In this document: one piece after another, positions 60,182-64,000 of the stretch | How the letters are laid out: each line of letters starts with the position of its first letter | Numbering within the stretch: the stretch's first letter is position 1 | From: Rufibacter sp. XAAS-G3-1 | GTDB taxonomy: Bacteria > Bacteroidota > Bacteroidia > Cytophagales > Hymenobacteraceae | Assembly: GCF_013623775.1 (NCBI RefSeq) | Contig: NZ_JABFAM010000005.1 | Coordinates: 1 to 64,000 of the forward strand | Reading direction: 5' to 3' | DNA: 64,000 nt | Made by a program: the position numbers and the translations under genes | The notes under the pieces: generated by a model | The model's database searches: none | What the model was told of the DNA's origin: nothing | The model's input: only the letters and a program-made list of their open reading frames with translations

Positions 60182-60803
60182 CCTCAAAGATACCTGGAAG
60201 GTGTACGCGGCCCAGGCAGCGGCGGCCCACCAGGTAACCGAGCACCAGATTGCAGGCTTATTAAAGGCCCGCACCGAAAATGCCTTGACCAAACTTAAAC
60301 GCAACATCTATTTTGAGCTGGCAGTGCAGGCCTCTACGGTGTTGTTGTTTGGGGCCGGGGCGGTTTTCGCAGAAGATGACCCTGCGTTTCAGGTACTGTG
60401 CGTGGTGGTTATGGTGGTGTGTCTCCCGTTCCTGGGCTATTTCTGGGGGCGTCTGTCTTATGTGAAAGGACTGAACGTGACCACCGCCAACCTGCGGGCT
60501 ACCCTCCGGAACCTTATTGAGATGCTGACCGGGCTCACCAGACTCTACTTCTGGACTAATATGTTGCTGGCTCCCCTGGGGCTGGCGGCCGGTCAGCTAG
60601 GATATCTTAAACTGGCCAAGGGTATTGACATCTCGCACCTGCCCTGGGAGCAAATGTACCTGCGCCTGACCATCGGGTTTGTGATTGGGGCCGTACTAGG
60701 CTATTTCTTCCTCAAGTGGTACATCAAGCAGATGTTTGGCGGCCATCTGAAAGCATTGAAAGCAGCTTACTGTGAGTTGGAGAGTGTGGAGGTGGCCGCG
60801 TAG
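60165..60803 (+). CDS. membrane protein coupled to the sigma factor (possible anti-sigma-like regulator)
   Basis: A 212-aa protein starting inside the sigma gene (two ATGs, 60165 and 60168). The N-terminal 50 residues are soluble (D-S-L-K-D-T-W-K-V-Y-A-A-Q...) and then about four transmembrane segments follow (about 50-66, 77-92, 125-142, 168-185). Position and overlap suggest it restrains or senses for the ECF factor, but I see no standard anti-sigma zinc motif (H-x-x-x-C-x-x-C). The family is not recognised; the assignment as a regulator is inference. Confidence 0.75.
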   Translation: MMKLDSLKDTWKVYAAQAAAAHQVTEHQIAGLLKARTENALTKLKRNIYFELAVQASTVLLFGAGAVFAEDDPAFQVLCVVVMVVCLPFLGYFWGRLSYVKGLNVTTANLRATLRNLIEMLTGLTRLYFWTNMLLAPLGLAAGQLGYLKLAKGIDISHLPWEQMYLRLTIGFVIGAVLGYFFLKWYIKQMFGGHLKALKAAYCELESVEVAA

Positions 60804-60906
60804 GGTTTACTTGTTGTTTTAAAGGGTGTTTCTACCGTTGTCGTTTTCTGTGGATGATGCCTTTTGCCATTGCCATATGTGGGCTGGGTTTCACGAAATG
60901 CAGAAA

Positions 60907-60943
60907 AGCGTTTTAAAGCCGATTTCCATAAAGTAGGCTTAAC
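60907..60943. repeat. small dispersed palindrome
   Basis: AGCGTTTTAAAGCCGATTTC...AGTAGGCTTAACG, imperfect. Confidence 0.5.
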
Positions 60944-61115
60944 GTGTGCTTCTTTTTCTCCTTTGTATTTTCCTATTCTATTTTGCTGCTGATGGCCAAG
61001 GGGAACCATGCTGCGTTGGTGAGTAGTGCTTTGTGCATGCCAATTGTTTTTGCTGGCGTAGCAGCCGGTTGATGCGAAACCCTTATGCTTGGTCTTTCCA
61101 TCGTTGCCCTCCGTG

Positions 61116-61252
61116 CGCTCACGGCCGCGAGGCCCCGTTTTCCCCTCCCGCACTGCCCTTTCGGCCTGAGAAGTCTTTCTATCTTAGCTAGTGTCTGTCC
61201 AGGGCCAAAAGCGAGGCGCGCTCGGGGAAGACTGAAACTGGGGAAAGTAGTA
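61116..61252 (+). repeat. long dispersed repeat, copy D
   Basis: CGCTCACGGCCGCGAGGCCCC, TTTCCCCTCCCGCACTGCCC with CTTTCGGCCTGAGAAGTCT, then CCAGGGCCAAAAGCGAGGCG to GGAAGACTGAAACTGGGG: the same modules as copy A in direct order. Confidence 0.78.
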
Positions 61253-61467
61253 AAGGCCATTGCAGCAAAGACAGTGCAGTTATTGGTTGTACAAGTTGTA
61301 TTGCCTCTCTTTTTCTGCAAGGCTGATTCCCGTCGTGAGCAGGAATAGCGAACCTAAATAAGGAAATCTTCCTGCAGTTTTCAACAGAAAAATTGCCCCA
61401 ATGCTGTAATATTTAAGCAGTTCGGGAGACTAACAGATCAAACAGCCTTTCTTACAACCCTACCGCT

Positions 61468-62955
61468 ATGATCAGATTACTACTTTCTCACCAATGGAAA
61501 GAAGCCACCCGTTCCAGTGTATGGCAGAAGAACCTTGCCGTGAACCTGGTGCTGGGGTTCTTCATGCTCATTTTGCTGCTGTATGTGGTGGTGCTGAGCG
61601 TGTTCATGGACAAAATCATTGAGGCGGTTTGGCCGGGGAAAGATCCCGTGGCGGTTGTCAATGGGGCCTTGCTGTATTACTTTCTCATAGATTTGGCGTT
61701 TCGGTTTTTCATGCAGGAGTTGCCGGTGCTGGGCATTCAGCCGTATTTGCACCTGCCGGTAGGCAAAGGCAAACTGGTGCATTTCGTGCTCTGGAAATCC
61801 ATTACCAGCCTCTTCAATTTCCTTCCGCTGCTGCTGTTTATTCCGTTTGCGCTCAAAGTGCTGCCAAGCGTGTATGGCATGGGCGGAGCCTGGATGTGGG
61901 TGCTGGGACTTTTCCTGCTCACGCTGGTCAATAACTTCCTGACCCTTTATTTCAAGCGGCTGTTGGCAGAAAAACCCCTGGCCTCCATAGGCTTTCTCTT
62001 GGCGGTGGTGGCGTTAGCCACGGTAGATTACTTGAACTACATTTCCTTGGGTGCCGCATCGGGGGCTTTCTTCAGTGCGTTAGGCGAAAATCTAGTCTGG
62101 GTGCTGGTGCCGCTGGCGTTGTTAGCGGGAGTATACCTAATGAACTACAACTTCCTGATAGCGCACACCTACCCAGAGGAAATGCGCATCCGGAAACAGT
62201 CTAAAGTAGGTGATTCTGCCGAGATTGGTTTTCTGCAGCGGTTTGGTGAGTTGGGAACCTTGATCAGCCTGGAACTGAAACTGATTCTGCGCCACAAACG
62301 GCCGAAGTCCACTACCATGATGTCGGTGTTTTTTCTGGCGTATGGGTTCATCTTCTACACCAACAAGATCTACACCGACGGTTTCGCGATGCTCCTTTTC
62401 CCGGGCATTTTCATGACCGGGTTCATGATGCTGAGCTACGGGCAGTTTGTGCCAGGCTGGCAAAGTGCCCATTTTGATGCCCTGCTTACCAAACGCCTGA
62501 GTCCGTATACCTTTTATCTGGCTAAATTCTGGCTGTTTGTGCCAGCCTGTACTTTCGCCTATCTCATCACGCTCTTGTATGGTTTCATGCCTGGCATCGG
62601 CGGAAAAATCATCCTCATCAACACGGCTTGTTTTCTTTATAACATTGGCATTAACACGTTTGTGGTGCTGTATCTGAGCACCTACAACAAAAAACGCATT
62701 GACCTAAGCAAGAGCGCTTCCTTTAACTGGCAGGGCGTGGGTGCCTCGCAGTTCATCATGATGCTGCCGGCCTTGGTACTCCCCATCCTTATTTATCTGC
62801 CGTTCGGGCTCATGGACAAACCTTGGTGGGGCATCGCCGCCGTGGGGGTGCTGGGCTTCCTGGGTTTTCTGTTCCACAAACAACTGCTGGGCGTGGTGGT
62901 GAAACGCTTTCAGCAAGAGAAATACGCCATTGCCGCCGGTTTCCGCCAGGCTTAG
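61468..62955 (+). CDS. DUF5687 ABC-exporter permease
   Basis: A 495-aa membrane protein with about twelve transmembrane helices, matching the DUF5687 group of ABC-2-like permeases. The opening M-I-R-L-L-L-S-H-Q-W-K-E-A-T-R-S-S (1-17) and the E-I-G-F-L-Q-R-F-G-E-L-G-T-L-I-S-L-E-L-K-L-I-L-R-H-K-R-P (about 252-278) cytosolic coupling stretch fit the family. Its ATPase partner begins 38 bp after its stop. The transported substrate is unknown. Confidence 0.85.
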   Translation: MIRLLLSHQWKEATRSSVWQKNLAVNLVLGFFMLILLLYVVVLSVFMDKIIEAVWPGKDPVAVVNGALLYYFLIDLAFRFFMQELPVLGIQPYLHLPVGKGKLVHFVLWKSITSLFNFLPLLLFIPFALKVLPSVYGMGGAWMWVLGLFLLTLVNNFLTLYFKRLLAEKPLASIGFLLAVVALATVDYLNYISLGAASGAFFSALGENLVWVLVPLALLAGVYLMNYNFLIAHTYPEEMRIRKQSKVGDSAEIGFLQRFGELGTLISLELKLILRHKRPKSTTMMSVFFLAYGFIFYTNKIYTDGFAMLLFPGIFMTGFMMLSYGQFVPGWQSAHFDALLTKRLSPYTFYLAKFWLFVPACTFAYLITLLYGFMPGIGGKIILINTACFLYNIGINTFVVLYLSTYNKKRIDLSKSASFNWQGVGASQFIMMLPALVLPILIYLPFGLMDKPWWGIAAVGVLGFLGFLFHKQLLGVVVKRFQQEKYAIAAGFRQA

Positions 62956-62992
62956 TTTTTACCTTGTTTTCTGAAAAATAGCCTCAAAACGA
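62956..62992. repeat. small dispersed palindrome between permease and ATPase genes
   Basis: GTTTTTACCTTGTTTTCTG / AAAAATAGCCTCAAAACG fills the whole 38-bp gap inside the operon. Confidence 0.6.
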
Positions 62993-62993
62993 T

Positions 62994-63686
62994 ATGATAG
63001 AAGTTCGCGACCTCCAAAAGAATTACAACAGCGTAACCGTGGTGAACATACCGGCGCTTACCGTGCAGAAAGGGGAAACCATTGGCTTGGTAGGCAACAA
63101 CGGCGCCGGCAAGACCACGTTCTTCCGGATGATCCTGGACTTGATCCGGCCTTCCAAGGGTGAAGTGTTCAGCAAAGGCGAAAACGTGCGGGCTACCGAA
63201 GACTGGAAACGGTACACCGGCTCGCACCTGGACGAGGGCTTCCTCATCGATTTCCTGACCCCGGAAGAGTACTTCGCCTTCATCGGGAAACTGAATGGCC
63301 TGACGCCCGGCGATGTGCAGGCTTTCTTAGACAAGTTCCGGGATTTCTTCAACGGCGAGATTCTGGAGCAGCGCAAGTACATCAGAGACTTCTCCAAAGG
63401 GAACCAGAAGAAAGTGGGCGTGGCCGCCGCCGTCATGTCTGACCCCGAACTGTTGATTCTGGATGAGCCCTTCGCCAACCTAGACCCTAGTTCCCAGATT
63501 CGGCTCAAAAACCTGTTGAAAGACCTGAAACGCCAGGGCATGACCCTGCTCATCTCCAGCCATGACCTCAGCCACGTCATTGAAGTCTGTGACCGCATTG
63601 TATTGCTGGAAAAAGGCCAGGTGGTAGAAGACATGAAAACAAATGAAACTACGTTGCAGCAACTGGAAAGCTACTTTAATGTCTAG
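62994..63686 (+). CDS. ABC transporter ATP-binding protein
   Basis: A 230-aa ATPase of the DUF5687-permease-linked exporter. Walker A G-N-N-G-A-G-K-T-T (about 34-42), a signature-like F-S-K-G-N-Q-K-K-V (about 133-141), Walker B L-L-I-L-D-E-P-F-A-N-L-D (about 152-163) and the switch His in S-S-H-D-L-S-H (about 183-189) are present. Note that the usual L-S-G-G-Q signature reads F-S-K-G-N-Q-K-K, a known variant of exporter ATPases. It follows the permease gene with 38 bp between. Confidence 0.93.
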   Translation: MIEVRDLQKNYNSVTVVNIPALTVQKGETIGLVGNNGAGKTTFFRMILDLIRPSKGEVFSKGENVRATEDWKRYTGSHLDEGFLIDFLTPEEYFAFIGKLNGLTPGDVQAFLDKFRDFFNGEILEQRKYIRDFSKGNQKKVGVAAAVMSDPELLILDEPFANLDPSSQIRLKNLLKDLKRQGMTLLISSHDLSHVIEVCDRIVLLEKGQVVEDMKTNETTLQQLESYFNV

Positions 63687-64000
63687 AGTTGTTTATGGTT
63701 GGTGTGAGAAGCCGGTGCAGGAATGTACTGACTTTTTTGTGCGCTTCCGTCTTTGGCCGTTTTCATAAAACAGGCCGAAAACGGGAAATTAAAATGCACA
63801 GGGTTGGCTTACTATTTTAGGGTTTTGCTTTTAGCTGAACCAATACCGGTTTTTGCAAGCAGGAAAAGGAGTGAAGTTGTTTTTTTCTTTCTTGCAATTT
63901 GTATTAATGCATAAAAGCTACTTGCTGAACATGAGAAGTGTTATGGGTGAAACCGCCCTGAGCGGCTGGAATCTGGGGGTGGGGTCTTGGTGCTTTCACA
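63687..64000. other. right-edge gap
   Basis: 314 bp with no gene seen. A small palindrome lies at 63745-63785. Confidence 0.6.
63745..63785. repeat. small dispersed palindrome
   Basis: TTCCGTCTTTGGCCGTTTTC / AACAGGCCGAAAACGGGA, about 60 bp past the ATPase stop. Confidence 0.65.

Larger units (their letters stand above)
60804..61467. other. gap with long repeat copy D
   Basis: About 660 bp. A small palindrome lies at 60907-60943 and copy D of the long repeat at 61116-61252. Frames running through the repeat on both strands are rejected. Confidence 0.65.

Noticed and set aside
229-63785. CRISPR array
   Set aside because: The repeated palindromes are widely scattered, not tandem with regular spacers, and no cas genes are present.
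1-64000. tRNA or rRNA genes
   Set aside because: I scanned the gaps by eye for cloverleaf and T-loop (GGTTCGAATCC-like) sequences and saw none; a tRNA scan would be needed for certainty.

Overview
The window comes from the chromosome of a Bacteroidota bacterium, most likely a Cytophagales/Hymenobacteraceae-type organism (Rufibacter/Pontibacter-like). The placement is an inference from gene content: a SusC/SusD pair, the gliding/type IX secretion lipoprotein GldJ next to a PorP/SprF protein, DUF4175, DUF5687 and HTTM proteins, an alpha2-type glycyl-tRNA synthetase, a Bacteroidota-style YbeY, and promoters that fit TTG-N~20-TAnnTTTG. Coding sequence is moderately GC-rich. The intergenic gaps are packed with short palindromic repeats. 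I see no tRNA, rRNA or CRISPR array.

Layout. 0-8 kb: a SusC/SusD outer-membrane uptake pair on the minus strand and a NagX/HGSNAT-like membrane acyltransferase on the plus strand. 8-16 kb: DgkA-type lipid kinase, DinB-like protein, a very large AsmA-like protein, PorP/SprF and GldJ, then ComF. 16-27 kb: a long run of plus-strand genes (AhpD-like protein, conserved hypothetical, exonuclease III, DUF4175, HATPase, ybeY, mnmG, methyltransferase, Ig-like lipoprotein). A perfect 16-bp parS centromere site lies in the ybeY-mnmG gap, and 4.4 kb downstream a 570-bp gap carries several near-consensus DnaA boxes beside an AT-rich stretch. Together these suggest an origin-proximal region. 27-47 kb: acidic hypothetical, PiT phosphate transporter, glycyl-tRNA synthetase, dipeptide epimerase, ileS-lspA, a double-ATPase oligopeptide ABC protein, RNase R, polyprenyl synthase, rhomboid, fasciclin and GIN-domain proteins. 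47-52 kb: small lipoprotein, patatin-Omp85 protein and HTTM membrane protein.

52-56 kb is the accessory hot spot. Two pieces of what looks like one large type IIG (Eco57I-like) restriction-modification gene lie on the minus strand (N-terminal part 55862 to about 55071, C-terminal part 53018 to 52695). Between them sits a clearly AT-rich plus-strand island with a truncated 5-methylcytosine methyltransferase behind an intact-looking promoter, a DUF3883/EVK nuclease-like protein, a four-Cys mini-protein and a putative type II restriction endonuclease that has lost its start codon. Three kinds of terminal-inverted-repeat element lie just outside the island.

56-64 kb returns to core genes: M28 metallopeptidase, glutamate-type dehydrogenase, an ECF sigma factor overlapping a membrane protein, and a DUF5687 permease with its ABC ATPase. 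Besides the small palindromes (about 25 copies) there is a second dispersed non-coding repeat of 130-220 bp (four copies) and a nested-palindrome element (two copies).
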